The notes beneath the pieces are model-generated. The model ran no database searches, was not told the origin of the DNA, and saw nothing but the letters and a program-made list of their open reading frames with translations. Made by a program: the position numbers and the translations under genes. A DNA stretch of 55,160 nt from Pontibacter qinzhouensis (GTDB lineage Bacteria; Bacteroidota; Bacteroidia; Cytophagales; Hymenobacteraceae): assembly GCF_008017455.1 (NCBI RefSeq), contig NZ_VRTY01000035.1:1-55160 (forward strand). Reading direction: 5' to 3'. Below, in pieces: positions 17,849 to 27,444 of the stretch (the stretch's first letter is position 1; each line of letters starts with the position of its first letter).

Positions 17849-20599
17849 CTAGAACAAATTGATCTGTTTCTTTTCTTTTAAGGTTAATTTTGTACTTTTA
17901 CTATCTGTATCATTACTTACGGTTTCCAGCTCAACAGGTTGGTTTCCACTAACTTTTGCTGCTGCAACAGCTAGTTCCTGCAACTCCGCCGGCACCTCAA
18001 TAGACCCTCGCTTGGCACCAACAGCCTTTTTAGCGCCAGTTTTATCTTCCTGATGCTGAAACTCCTGCTTCGGCACCTCTACCTCCAGTATTTTATAGTA
18101 GTTGAGTTTGTTGCCCATAGCCTTCCAGCCTTTTACATCAATAAACTCGCTGAGCAGCAATTTCTCTCCTTCTTTATCGCTTTTGCGGTCGCGTTTAAAC
18201 TTAATGTCGGCCAGCGGCTGCGGATGCGTAGACACAGCCTCCAGGCGTGAACCTTTGCTCTCCGAAATAAAGATGAACCGTTTGCCTATAGTAGAGGTCT
18301 CAACTTTAAAGCGTTTTACATAATAGGTTTTGTTTTCGCCTTCGTAGTAGATGCACGACACCACCAGTTCCGTCTCAAACTTCTGCAGCACCTTTATCTT
18401 CTCTACCGTGTAATGGTTGGCAAGGTCAAACGATGTCATTTCATAGGAGCCGTCCTCGTAGATAACCAGAATAGTGTCGTCGGTGTTGAAAGAGCCCAAA
18501 TAGCGGCCTCTGCCTTCGGTGTTCAGCCTGCCTATTACTTCATCGTAAAATATTTCACGACCACCCAGCGTGGAGTCGCCCAGGCTTTTCTGCACCACTT
18601 TTTTAACGGGATACTTGGTTATGATATTGCCATTGGAGCCTTTGCCTTTGATCATGAGCTCTGCAAAATCGAAATCGAATACTTTGTTACGTGCCGTAAC
18701 GGATGGTGCCAGCGTAAGCGTCACGACTTCAGATTCAGAATTCGGGTTCGCGGTGAGGTAATGGACTTTAGAGTTCTTCTCGCCTTTTGTCAGGTCGTAC
18801 TCTTTGTCGCGGGTAATCGATTTAACCGAGAATCGTTTTGCGTAGGAAACACCTGACTTTCCGTCTACATAGATCATGTTGTAGACCATACGCTCGTCGT
18901 TCTTGTTATAAACGCCGGCCAGTATAATGTCTTTGCCCACAAAAGCTTTTTCGGCCACTTTGGTTACCGTGAACTTACCGTCTTTTCGGAAAACGATAAT
19001 ATCGTCCATATCGGAGCAGTCGCACACAAACTCGTCTTTGCGCAGGCTGGTTCCTATAAAGCCGTCTTTAGCGTTCATGTACAGCTTCTGGTTGGCTATC
19101 GCAACGTTCTGAGCATTAATCACATCAAAGGTTTTTACGATAGTGCGGCGGTCTTTACCCTGTCCGTACTTTTTAAGCAGACCCTCGAAGTAAGCGATAG
19201 CATACCGGATCAGGTTGGCAAGGTTATCGTCTACCTCGGCCATCTCCTCCTCCAGCCTGCGGATGTACTCGTCGGCTTTAAAGGAGTCGTACTTGGAGAT
19301 GCGTTTGATCTTGATCTCTGTCAGGCGAACAATATCATCCTGGGTAACTTCGCGGCGCAGCAATGGCTTGAATGGGTCTAAGCCTTTGTCTATCGCCTCC
19401 AGCACTGCCTCCCAGGTTTCGCACTCTTCAATGTCGCGGTAAATACGGTTCTCGATAAAGATCTTCTCCAGCGACGAGTGGTGCCACTTGTCTTCCAGTT
19501 CTGCCTTCCGGATCTCCAGTTCCCGCTTCAGCAGGTCTACTGTTTTGAAAGTAGAAATTCGCAACAAATCGTCCACATTCATAAAATGTGGTTTGTCATC
19601 TATAATCACACAGGTATTAGGCGATATAGATACTTCACAATCAGTGAAGGCGTAGAGTGCATCAATCGTCAAGTCAGGAGACACCCCTGGCGGCAGTTGC
19701 ACATGTATCTCCACTTCAGCAGCCGTATTATCGACTACCTTTTTAATCTTTATTTTATTGTTTTCGCTGGCTTTTACAATCGTCTCCATTAAGCCGGTGG
19801 TGGTGATGCCGTATGGTACATCCCGGATAATAAGAAGCGTCTTGTCTATCTTCTCGATAGTTGCTCGCACACGTATTTTACCGCCACGGGCACCACCATT
19901 ATAATTCGTCACGTCTACCTGTCCGCCTGTCAGGAAGTCGGGCAACAGCTGCGTTTTGCGGCCTTTCAGCACATCAATAGAGCCTTTTATCAGCTCCTTA
20001 AAGTTGTGCGGCATTACTTTGGTAGATAAACCTACCGCAATACCTTCCACGCCCTGGGCCAGCAGCAGCGGAAACTTAACGGGCAGCGTTACCGGCTCAT
20101 TTTTACGGCCATCGTAGGAGAGTTGCCAGATGGTAGTCTGCGGGTTAAATACCACATCGAGGGCGAACTTAGAAAGTCTGGCCTCGATATAACGCGAAGC
20201 AGCCGCACTGTCTCCGGTGCGCACGTCGCCCCAGTTACCCTGTGTTTCTATGAGCAAGTCTTTCTGACCAAGGCCTACCATGGCATCGCCAATGGAAGCA
20301 TCGCCGTGCGGGTGATACTGCATGGTTTGCCCGATAACGTTGGCAACTTTGTTAAAGCGGCCATCGTCCATCTCTTTCATGGCATGCAGAATACGGCGCT
20401 GCACTGGCTTTAGTCCGTCTTCAATGGCTGGTACCGCCCGCTCCAGAATTACGTACGAGGCATACTCGAGGAACCAGTTTTCATAAAGGCCCGATACCGG
20501 AGTAACGTTATGGATGGTTTCTTCTTCTCCATCTGTAAACTCCACGTGCAGCTCTTCTTCCCTTTCTATGTCTTCGTTATTCAACTCGTCGTTATGCAT
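17849..20599 (-). CDS. parC: DNA topoisomerase IV subunit A (gyrase/ParC family)
   Basis: A 916-residue type IIA topoisomerase subunit that cuts and rejoins DNA. The winged-helix catalytic core is plain ([17 protein letters not shown], then [15 protein letters not shown]), with the active-site tyrosine in [11 protein letters not shown] at about residue 137. The tower and coiled-coil gate follow to about residue 480. The C-terminal domain is a diverged beta-pinwheel (500-830) without an obvious GyrA box, which favours topoisomerase IV over gyrase. It ends in a charged tail. The start overlaps the parE stop by 8 bases, so the two subunits are made together. Confidence 0.93.
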   Translation of the reverse strand: MHNDELNNEDIEREEELHVEFTDGEEETIHNVTPVSGLYENWFLEYASYVILERAVPAIEDGLKPVQRRILHAMKEMDDGRFNKVANVIGQTMQYHPHGDASIGDAMVGLGQKDLLIETQGNWGDVRTGDSAAASRYIEARLSKFALDVVFNPQTTIWQLSYDGRKNEPVTLPVKFPLLLAQGVEGIAVGLSTKVMPHNFKELIKGSIDVLKGRKTQLLPDFLTGGQVDVTNYNGGARGGKIRVRATIEKIDKTLLIIRDVPYGITTTGLMETIVKASENNKIKIKKVVDNTAAEVEIHVQLPPGVSPDLTIDALYAFTDCEVSISPNTCVIIDDKPHFMNVDDLLRISTFKTVDLLKRELEIRKAELEDKWHHSSLEKIFIENRIYRDIEECETWEAVLEAIDKGLDPFKPLLRREVTQDDIVRLTEIKIKRISKYDSFKADEYIRRLEEEMAEVDDNLANLIRYAIAYFEGLLKKYGQGKDRRTIVKTFDVINAQNVAIANQKLYMNAKDGFIGTSLRKDEFVCDCSDMDDIIVFRKDGKFTVTKVAEKAFVGKDIILAGVYNKNDERMVYNMIYVDGKSGVSYAKRFSVKSITRDKEYDLTKGEKNSKVHYLTANPNSESEVVTLTLAPSVTARNKVFDFDFAELMIKGKGSNGNIITKYPVKKVVQKSLGDSTLGGREIFYDEVIGRLNTEGRGRYLGSFNTDDTILVIYEDGSYEMTSFDLANHYTVEKIKVLQKFETELVVSCIYYEGENKTYYVKRFKVETSTIGKRFIFISESKGSRLEAVSTHPQPLADIKFKRDRKSDKEGEKLLLSEFIDVKGWKAMGNKLNYYKILEVEVPKQEFQHQEDKTGAKKAVGAKRGSIEVPAELQELAVAAAKVSGNQPVELETVSNDTDSKSTKLTLKEKKQINLF

Positions 20600-22454
20600 A
20601 AACTTCTTCTACTATGTCTTTCTCTATCTTCAGGTTATCAATTATAAAGTTCTGGCGCTCCGGCGTGTTTTTGCCCATGTAGTAGCTCAGGATTTTCTGA
20701 ATGGTGGTATCCTTCTGCAGAATCACCGGCTTTAGCTTTATGTTCTCGCCAATGAATTTACCGAACTCATCAGGAGATATTTCACCCAGCCCTTTAAAGC
20801 GGGTTATCTCCGGCTTCTTACCCAACTTCCGGATGGCTTCCTGTTTTTCGGTTTCGTTGTAGCAGTAAATGGTGTCTTTTTTGTTGCGCACCCTGAAGAG
20901 CGGCGTTTCCAGGATGAACACGTGTCCGTTCCGTACCAGGTCCGGGAAAAACTGCAGAAAGAAAGTGAGCAGCAGCAAGCGGATGTGCATGCCATCTACA
21001 TCGGCATCGGTGGCAATTACTACGCGGTTGTAGCGCAGTCCTTCAAGGCCTTCTTCAATGTTGAGAGCGTGCTGCAGCAGGTTAAACTCCTCGTTTTCGT
21101 ACACCACCTTTTTCTTTAGGCCAAAGCAGTTAAGCGGCTTACCACGCAAACTGAAAACAGCCTCAATGTCTACATTTCTCGATTTCGTAATGGAACCACT
21201 CGCTGAGTCACCCTCTGTAATGAACAGCGTGGAGAGCAACGGTTTTTCGCCTTTGTCTTCGTTAAAGTGCAGGCGGCAGTCACGGAGTTTGCGGTTGTGC
21301 AGGTTGGCCTTTTTGGCCCGTTGGTTAGCCAGTTTCTTTACGCCGGCCATATCCTTACGTTCCCGCTCACTCTGCTCAATGCGTTTTTTCAGCGCCTCTT
21401 TTGTTTCAGGGTACATCCTGAGGTAATTGTCGAGGTGCTCTTTTATGAAGTCGGTAATAAAGGCGTTAACCGTAGGTCCGTCTGGGCCCATATCGATAGA
21501 GCCCAGCTTGGTTTTAGTCTGCGACTCAAACACCGGCTCCTGTACACGAACCGATATAGCCCCGATAATAGAAGCCCGGATGTCAGAAGCATCGTAGTCT
21601 TTTCCGAACACTTCGCGCACTGTTTTTACCACTGCCGTTCTAAAAGCTGTCAGGTGTGTACCGCCCATGGTCGTAAACTGGCCGTTCACGAAAGAATAAT
21701 ATTCCTCGCCATAGTCGTTGCCGTGTGTCAGGGCAATTTCAATGTCTGGGCCTTTAAGATGTATAATTGGATAGCGCACGCTCTCCTCATCGGCTTTGTT
21801 GCGGAGCAGGTCCAGCAGCCCGTTTTCGGAGTAGAATTTCTTGCCGTTAAAATTGATCGTCAGGCCGGCGTTCAGGTAGGCATAATTCCAGATCTGGTTC
21901 TCAAGGTAATCGGGGTTAAACTGGTAATTCTTGAAAATGGTATCGTCTGGCGTAAAAATGGTTAGCGTACCGTTGCGTTGGTTCGATTCCTGCAAGTCCT
22001 GGTCCAGCGTCAGCACGCCACGCTCAAACTCAGCTGCCTTCAATTTGCCATCGCGCACCGACTGTATTCTGAAATGGCTGGAGAGGGCGTTCACAGCCTT
22101 AGTACCTACCCCGTTCAGACCTACCGATTTCTGGAATGCCTTGGAGTCGTATTTACCACCCGTGTTAATTTTGCTCACGCAGTCTATTACCTTGCCCAGC
22201 GGAATACCACGGCCATAGTCGCGCACCTGAACTTTATGGTCAGAGATTTTTATTTCAATTGTCTTGCCGAACCCCATCACATGCTCGTCAATGGAGTTAT
22301 CGATTACCTCTTTAACTAAAATATAAATACCATCGTCTGCCGAAGAGCCATCGCCCAGCTTGCCGATATACATACCAGGGCGTAACCTGATATGCTCCCG
22401 GGGCTCCAGCGACCGTATGCTGTCTTCGTTGTAATTATGTTCTAACTCTGCCAT
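20592..22454 (-). CDS. parE: DNA topoisomerase IV subunit B
   Basis: A 620-residue ATPase subunit of topoisomerase IV. Motifs: GHKL ATPase ([27 protein letters not shown]), the transducer region with the QTKTKLG lysine loop, and the TOPRIM domain with TEGDSASGS and [10 protein letters not shown], which bind Mg2+ at the cleavage site. Length is that of ParE rather than the longer GyrB. It overlaps parC by 8 bases. The upstream spacer (22455-22811) is shared with a divergent permease gene; no clear TAnnTTTG box was seen for parE. Confidence 0.95.
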   Translation of the reverse strand: MAELEHNYNEDSIRSLEPREHIRLRPGMYIGKLGDGSSADDGIYILVKEVIDNSIDEHVMGFGKTIEIKISDHKVQVRDYGRGIPLGKVIDCVSKINTGGKYDSKAFQKSVGLNGVGTKAVNALSSHFRIQSVRDGKLKAAEFERGVLTLDQDLQESNQRNGTLTIFTPDDTIFKNYQFNPDYLENQIWNYAYLNAGLTINFNGKKFYSENGLLDLLRNKADEESVRYPIIHLKGPDIEIALTHGNDYGEEYYSFVNGQFTTMGGTHLTAFRTAVVKTVREVFGKDYDASDIRASIIGAISVRVQEPVFESQTKTKLGSIDMGPDGPTVNAFITDFIKEHLDNYLRMYPETKEALKKRIEQSERERKDMAGVKKLANQRAKKANLHNRKLRDCRLHFNEDKGEKPLLSTLFITEGDSASGSITKSRNVDIEAVFSLRGKPLNCFGLKKKVVYENEEFNLLQHALNIEEGLEGLRYNRVVIATDADVDGMHIRLLLLTFFLQFFPDLVRNGHVFILETPLFRVRNKKDTIYCYNETEKQEAIRKLGKKPEITRFKGLGEISPDEFGKFIGENIKLKPVILQKDTTIQKILSYYMGKNTPERQNFIIDNLKIEKDIVEEVYA

Positions 22455-22811
22455 ATTGTAAGCGTAAGTATATTTGTTTAAGTAAAATCAATCCGAAATA
22501 TAGGTAAAATAAAATTTTGCAGGTGCCTTGCCTCCTATCCCCGAACAGGCTACTCTATTAAAGGAAAGATAAAATTACTAAATATTTTAGTTTATCTGAA
22601 ATCCAAATTAAAGCTTTTTCTGCTCTGTTTGTAGTACAACAGCAAAAGAACGAGGGTAGTTCATGAAAGAATGAATTTTACAGAGAAGGAAAAACTAATA
22701 ATTTTAGCAAATTATATAGCTATTTTATAATACTCTGAAGTGGGCAATTTAGTAATTTTAGAAAAAAAATTCCTGCAGATGCGGGGTGGAAGATAACAGA
22801 ATTTAACATCA
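22455..22811. other. Divergent spacer parE / AI-2E permease, nothing recognised
   Basis: AT-rich, 357 bases, without repeat copies, hairpins with T runs or small open frames. It must hold both promoters, but no motif was convincing. Confidence 0.55.
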
Positions 22812-23942
22812 ATGGAAATAAAATTACCGCGGTACTTTAAATACATCCTCGTGATGCTGGGTATCATTTTACTGATTTGGCTGCTGCAAATGTTTAAATC
22901 AGTGCTGATGCCGATGGCGTTTGCTTTGCTCTTTGCCCTCCTGCTCCTACCCATGACCCGCGACCTCGAAAAACTAAGAATTCCGCGGCCTTTTGCTATT
23001 CTATGTAGCATTGTGCTGGTGATCGTCATACTGGGGCTGGTCATTTGGTTTCTGTCGATGCAGATCGTGAGTCTTACTTCAGAGCTCGAAACTATCGGCA
23101 ACAACTTCGACATGCTGCTCATGCGCGTACAGGATTACCTGTACAAAAACTTCGACATTGCCCCGGCCAACAAGAGCGACTTCATAAAAAACGCTATTGG
23201 CAGTCTCCGCGAATTCTCGACCGCCTTTGTGGGCAGCACCATTTCTATGACAACCGGGGCGCTGGCTGCCTTTACAATTGTGCCGATTTTCGTTTTTTGC
23301 TTTCTCTACTACCGCGACCACCTGGAGCAGTTTATGTTTAAGTTCGTGGCCAAAGACAGCCGCAGCAACCTCAATACCACCATCGTTAATATTCAGCAGG
23401 TAATTCAGAGCTATATTTCAGGGCTGATGATCGTGATCATGATCGTGGCTCTGCTTAACTCTGCCGGGCTCCTGCTGCTCGATGTAAAGTACGCTATCTT
23501 CTTCGGCATTTTCGCTTCTATTCTAACCATAATTCCATATATAGGCATTTTGATCGGAGCTATGCTGCCAGCCTTGTTTACGCTGGCTACTACAGGTCAT
23601 TTGATAGATGCGGTACTGGTGGTGGCGGTGTTCGTATTTGTGCAGTTCCTGGAAGGCAATTTTATTACCCCTCTGGTGGTTGGCTCCAAAGTAAGCATTA
23701 ACCCGTTTGCTGCCATTGTGGCCTTACTGATTGGTGGTGAGATATGGGGAGCAGCCGGCATGATCCTGTCCATTCCGGTAATTGCTACGCTCAAAGTGTT
23801 GTTCGATGCTTACCCGCCACTCTCGCCCTTTGCCTTTCTGTTGGCTGATATAGACGAAAACAAACCACGAAAAAAAGGCAAAGTCAGTAGCTGGTTCAGC
23901 CAGATATGGAACGGTATAGGCCGGGGAAAACGAAACCCCTAA
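22812..23942 (+). CDS. AI-2E family transporter (PerM/YhhT-like permease)
   Basis: A 376-residue membrane protein with about eight helices: two at the N terminus (YILVMLGIILLIWLLQMF and a second around residues 35-55), a periplasmic or cytoplasmic helical segment at 85-140, and the typical C-terminal part GIFASILTIIPYIGILIGAM and EGNFITPLVVGSKVSINP. These blocks define the UPF0118/AI-2E family. Members have been linked to autoinducer-2 export, Na+/H+ antiport or, for PerM, vesicle functions; the substrate here is unknown. The repeat copy E lies 19 bases after the stop with no hairpin between. Confidence 0.9.
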   Translation: MEIKLPRYFKYILVMLGIILLIWLLQMFKSVLMPMAFALLFALLLLPMTRDLEKLRIPRPFAILCSIVLVIVILGLVIWFLSMQIVSLTSELETIGNNFDMLLMRVQDYLYKNFDIAPANKSDFIKNAIGSLREFSTAFVGSTISMTTGALAAFTIVPIFVFCFLYYRDHLEQFMFKFVAKDSRSNLNTTIVNIQQVIQSYISGLMIVIMIVALLNSAGLLLLDVKYAIFFGIFASILTIIPYIGILIGAMLPALFTLATTGHLIDAVLVVAVFVFVQFLEGNFITPLVVGSKVSINPFAAIVALLIGGEIWGAAGMILSIPVIATLKVLFDAYPPLSPFAFLLADIDENKPRKKGKVSSWFSQIWNGIGRGKRNP

Positions 23943-23961
23943 GCGCTTAAACACTGGAGCA

Positions 23962-24018
23962 ACCCTTGACTATTTAAAGCAGAAAAAGCTTTGGAAGGGC
24001 TTTTTCATTGGAATAATT
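23962..24018 (+). repeat. 57-bp intergenic repeat, copy E (complete, with tail)
   Basis: ACCCTTG, 20 variable bases, CTTTGGAAGGGC, TTTTTCATTGG, AATAATT; 19 bases after the AI-2E permease stop, same strand. It is followed by the shared tail at 24019-24065 and, 132 bases on, by copy F. Confidence 0.88.
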
Positions 24019-24065
24019 GCCGGTGGTTGATTGTTAAATGGTTAAACTGTGAAATGGTTGATTTA
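24019..24065 (+). repeat. Tail extension of repeat copy E
   Basis: AT-rich unit containing TTGTTAAATGGTTAAACTGT and GAAATGGTTGATTT. The same sequence, in reverse orientation, directly follows copies I (28768-28820) and J (29951-30006), so it is a second module attached to some copies. Confidence 0.7.
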
Positions 24066-24150
24066 GAAATTTGAAGATGAAGGAGAGAGTTTGCCGGAAG
24101 GAATCAGGAACTGAACGAACGGTGCGATTTAACTCATCGCTAATGCAATG

Positions 24151-24207
24151 ACCCTTGACTAAAAACAACCAGAATCTCTTCGGAAGGCTATTTTCATTAG
24201 AATAATC
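24151..24207 (+). repeat. 57-bp intergenic repeat, copy F (complete)
   Basis: ACCCTTG, 20 variable bases, CTTCGGAAGGCT, ATTTTCATTAG, AATAATC; a tandem partner of copy E, 132 bases further, in front of the nuclease gene. Confidence 0.87.
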
Positions 24208-24379
24208 TTAATTGGTGCCTAAGTTTTAGCTTAGAGCATCTTTAACCTTTGCGCTGTAAATTGCTAATACCATTTGCAAACACACACCTGAAAGGCTGTT
24301 TTGAAACGTATTACTAAAAATATTGGTTTACAAGGTAGCAGCTGGTAACCTGCATCATAACCTTAAGACAAAGAGCAGC

Positions 24380-25789
24380 TTGTACGCTATAGTAGATATC
24401 GAAGCCACCGGAGGTCAGCCCTTTCAGGATAAGATCACTGAAATTGCGATCTTTATACATGATGGTCAGCAGATAGTGGATAAATATACCACCCTGATAA
24501 ACCCTCAGCGCCCCATCCCTTATTTTATCTCCAACCTGACCGGCATTACCGATGAGATGGTGCAGGAGGCGCCAAAATTTTATGAAGTAGCCAAAGAGAT
24601 TGTGCAGTTCACAGAAGGCAAAATTTTTGTGGCCCACAACGTGCGCTTCGATTATTCCTTTCTTAAAAAAGAGTTTGCCGACCTGGGCTATACCTTTCAG
24701 CGCAAAACGCTTTGCACCGTTCGCCTTAGCCGCTCCCTTATTCCGGGCCTGCCTTCTTATAGCCTGGGCAAACTGTGCAAAAGCATCGATATTGAGTTGC
24801 AGCAACGGCACCGGGCTATAGGCGATGCAGAGGCAACCGCCGAGCTGTTCGATAAGCTGCTCAAAATAAACCGTACCGCCGTTGATGGGGCCTTGCACAC
24901 AGCAGAACCTGCCAAGGAACTAGCCAAAGAAATCAAGACATCGCTCCTGCCGCCCCATATTAAAAAGGAACAGGTAGATGCACTTCCCTTAGCACCCGGT
25001 GTCTACTATTTTTACAACGAGCAGGGCGAGGTCATCTATGTAGGCAAGAGCATCAACATCCGCAAAAGAATTATCCAGCACTTCAACATAGATTATAAAA
25101 GCCGGAAATCGCTCGATTTTAAAAATAGCATCGCCGACATTTCCTTTGAGCTGATGGGCAATGAGCTTGTGGCCTTGCTGTTCGAATCGGCGGAGATAAA
25201 GCGCATGAAACCTTTCTATAACCGACAGCAGCGGCGAAGTGTTTTTAACACTGGCATTTTTATGTACGAAGACAGCAACGGGTATAAACGCCTTACGTTC
25301 GGCAGCGTGAACAAAGCCGAGAACGTGAGCCTGACGCCAATTATAGCCTTATCTAATCCATTTAAAGCCAAAGGGTTCCTCTTTCATAAAGTATCGAAAT
25401 ACAACCTTTGCCAGAAACTCTGTGACCTGTACAAGACCAACGGCGCCTGCTTCGATTACCAGGTGCACCAGTGCCAGGGCGCCTGCATCGGTCAGGAGAG
25501 TCCTGAGTCGTACAATGCACGTGTTGACGAAGCCATTGAATCTTTTACCTACGAACACAACAGCTTCGTGATCATCGGCAGAGGAAGGCATGAAAATGAA
25601 AAATCGGTAGTGGTGGTAGACAATGGGATTTACCTGGGCTTCGGATTTGTAGATGAGACATTTTCGGCACAAAGCCTCGAAGACTTTAAAGGCGCCGTTA
25701 CCCGCTACAAAGACAACAAAGATATTCAGCAGATTATACGGGGGCATATCCGTAGCAAGCACAAAGACAAAGTGATTGTATTTGATTAA
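24380..25789 (+). CDS. DnaQ-like exonuclease fused to GIY-YIG (UvrC-like) endonuclease
   Basis: A 3'-5' exonuclease domain of the DEDDh type occupies residues 1-170 (ExoI in VDIEATGG, ExoII in AHNVRFDYSF, ExoIII in HRAIGDAEAT). After a linker, a GIY-YIG domain begins near 200 (PGVYYFYNEQGEVIYVGKS), with a catalytic-type Arg in KRIIQH and Glu in LFESAEIKRMKP. A UvrC-like cysteine patch follows (LCDLY, NGACFDY, CQGACIG). Such epsilon/UvrC fusions are known in several phyla and are thought to process DNA damage or act with mismatch repair. The TTG at 24380 gives LYAIVDIEAT as N terminus; the frame runs open back to a TTG at 24323, so 19 extra residues are possible. Confidence 0.88.
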   Translation: MYAIVDIEATGGQPFQDKITEIAIFIHDGQQIVDKYTTLINPQRPIPYFISNLTGITDEMVQEAPKFYEVAKEIVQFTEGKIFVAHNVRFDYSFLKKEFADLGYTFQRKTLCTVRLSRSLIPGLPSYSLGKLCKSIDIELQQRHRAIGDAEATAELFDKLLKINRTAVDGALHTAEPAKELAKEIKTSLLPPHIKKEQVDALPLAPGVYYFYNEQGEVIYVGKSINIRKRIIQHFNIDYKSRKSLDFKNSIADISFELMGNELVALLFESAEIKRMKPFYNRQQRRSVFNTGIFMYEDSNGYKRLTFGSVNKAENVSLTPIIALSNPFKAKGFLFHKVSKYNLCQKLCDLYKTNGACFDYQVHQCQGACIGQESPESYNARVDEAIESFTYEHNSFVIIGRGRHENEKSVVVVDNGIYLGFGFVDETFSAQSLEDFKGAVTRYKDNKDIQQIIRGHIRSKHKDKVIVFD

Positions 25790-25818
25790 GGCAGCAGCAA
25801 TTTAGCAACCAGCCTCCA

Positions 25819-25858
25819 AACTATTCTAATGAAATCGGCCTTCCGGAAGGTTTTTGCT
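25819..25858 (-). repeat. 57-bp intergenic repeat, copy G (partial)
   Basis: On the minus strand: core CTTCCGGAAGGCC with a perfect palindrome, then ATTTCATTAG and an AATAGTTT end. The ACCCTTG half is not recognisable. It lies downstream of the broken helicase on the same strand. Confidence 0.6.
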
Positions 25859-25874
25859 CCGTGATGCTACTTAA

Positions 25875-26726
25875 TTAACTAAAGCCCGCCTCCTGCTGGT
25901 ACGCTTTGATGCTACTGAACACATAGGTCTTGAACTGGGCGTTGTTCATGACCTCATCCAGCTGAATCAGTTCATACAGGCTCACCCACTCGCTTTCTAC
26001 CTGCACTTCCATGGTGGGGTTAGGCACATATTGCCCGAGCCTTGTTCTCAGAAACAGCTGCTTGTTGTACTTATCGGCGCGGTATACTTCGTTTTTAGAT
26101 AAGGAACTCTTTCTGGTAGCCGGAGATCATGTCGAACAGTATAATGCTTTCGTACTCCAGCCCTTTGCCTCCTTCACCGAAAAAAGCAGTGGTGTGTCGA
26201 AGTGTTTGGCGGCCTCTGCTTTGTCTTCGTTGCGCATGACCAGCACGGCAATTCTAGCGGAGTGTCGGGTTCGCTGGTTCAGTGTTTCCCTGACTTTAGG
26301 CTTGTTCTCGAAAAACTCTACTGCCCCGTGGTGTTTTGAGTTTGGCTTTACCAGGTAGGTGCTTTCTTTATCGATGGAGCCGAAGCGGGCATTCTTCACC
26401 AGCAGCAGCTTGTTCGCAATGTTGGTTACTTCGGGGGTATTGCGGTAGTTGGTAGCCAGAATCCGGACGATGTTGCCGGAAAGCTCTTCCTGGTAAAAAA
26501 CCGTTTTTATCTGTGACCAGGAAAAGAAATTTGGATGTACAATCTGGTTGGAGTCGCCGCAGAGAATAAAATCAGTGGGTTTATGCAGCGCTCTCCGGAT
26601 AACTTCCAACTGCACAATGGTGATATCCTGCACCTCGTCTATCACAATAAAATCGTACTGCGGCTGCACACGCTCCAGGTAGTTGTAAGATACAATGTTA
26701 CTGTCGAACCAGGCGCCTTCGTTCAT
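25875..26726 (-). pseudogene. Remnant of a UvrD/Rep-like helicase with frameshifts
   Basis: The longest open piece (26127-26726) shows superfamily 1 helicase motifs II (FIVIDEVQDI), III (ILCGDSNQIVHP) and IV (ATNYRNTPEV). It then leaves the family frame: the normal continuation KGLEYESIILFD sits in another frame directly after VKEAKG, and a second shift restores a long C-terminal stretch (KNEVYRADKYNKQLF to the stop at 25875). The N terminus with Walker A is missing. At least two frameshifts plus a 5' deletion make it a dead gene. It borders the transposase remnant at 26800, which suggests that a mobile-element event removed its front part. Confidence 0.85.
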
Positions 26727-26799
26727 TTACTGCTCCGGCAGAAGTGGTAGGTTGGTTACCGAAACATGTTGGCTATTGGATGAGGTCTTTTTTGCTCAT

Positions 26800-27149
26800 T
26801 TATCCTTCCGGCTTGCTAAAGATATTCTGCGCCCATTTTGCAGGATTGGTGCAAAAATAATCTGATATATGCTGAAAATGCTCTTTCGTTCCGGATAATG
26901 TGCTCGTAGAAGTTTCGATGCCAGATTTTGCCCGGCCGGTTAGTTTTGATGTATAGCAGGCAGGCTTTGCCTGGTTTCAGCTTCTATTTTTCCGAAATCT
27001 GATAAAGTCATTTCTCCATTTCTGACTTCGCCAAACAGATGCGCCCGTTGGTGGGTGCAAATGGTAATGAAATACATTCCTTCCTGTGCATAATCATACC
27101 CTTTCAGCCGAATAGACCTTCTATGATGAATGACAGGATTATAACCCAT
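26800..27149 (-). pseudogene. RAYT (REP-associated tyrosine transposase) remnant with internal deletion
   Basis: The N-terminal part (27149 to 26940) reads HHRRSIRLKGYDYAQEGMYF and ITICTHQRAHLFGEV, the start of a Y1/IS200-type RAYT protein. In a second frame the C-terminal part follows directly (KIWHRNFYEHIIRNERAF and ending NPAKWAQNIFSKPEG), including the region of the catalytic tyrosine. The middle with the HUH (HxH) metal site is missing, about 70 residues, so the protein is inactive. A REP-like palindrome lies 48 bases upstream. RAYTs mobilise REP repeats; this dead copy shows that such a system has been present. Confidence 0.85.
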
Positions 27150-27197
27150 AAATTATAAAATTCACCCCTCGTTAAACGAAACTCCCCAAAATAAGTC

Positions 27198-27218
27198 GGG
27201 CACCCCTCGCGGGTGCCC
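27198..27218. repeat. REP-like palindrome next to the RAYT remnant
   Basis: GGGCACCC and GGGTGCCC form a perfect 8-bp stem around a CTCGC loop, the type of palindrome bound by RAYT proteins. No second copy was noticed in the window, and its sequence does not match the 57-bp family. Confidence 0.6.
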
Positions 27219-27444
27219 CCGTATAAGAAGCTCCTTCCCTCTCAAGTACCCCAAACACATCATACCAAAAATTCCGGATCAAAACATACAAATAATTGCT
27301 TAAACCATTAAGCATTATCTTCTCAGCAGATAAATTGTAAAACAGATAGGAAAACATTCTGAAATATTTTAAGAAGATTATTTTATTTATTGCTATCTTC
27401 AAGCAAGTATTGAACCCAAATCTATAACTCTTAAAATTACAACA

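Noticed and set aside
21267..21965. 232-residue open frame antisense to parE
   Set aside because: It is a shadow of the parE reading frame; its sequence is not protein-like and no neighbouring gene supports it.
25835..25850. The palindromic core of the 57-bp repeats as an ordinary hairpin terminator
   Set aside because: CCTTCCGGAAGG and its variants have no room for a loop, and in several copies only 4-5 bases could pair, so a standard Rho-independent hairpin is not credible. A protein-binding dyad or an unusual signal remains possible.
27198..27218. Treating the RAYT-side palindrome as a member of the 57-bp family
   Set aside because: It shares neither the ends nor the core of the 57-bp repeat and is GC-rich.
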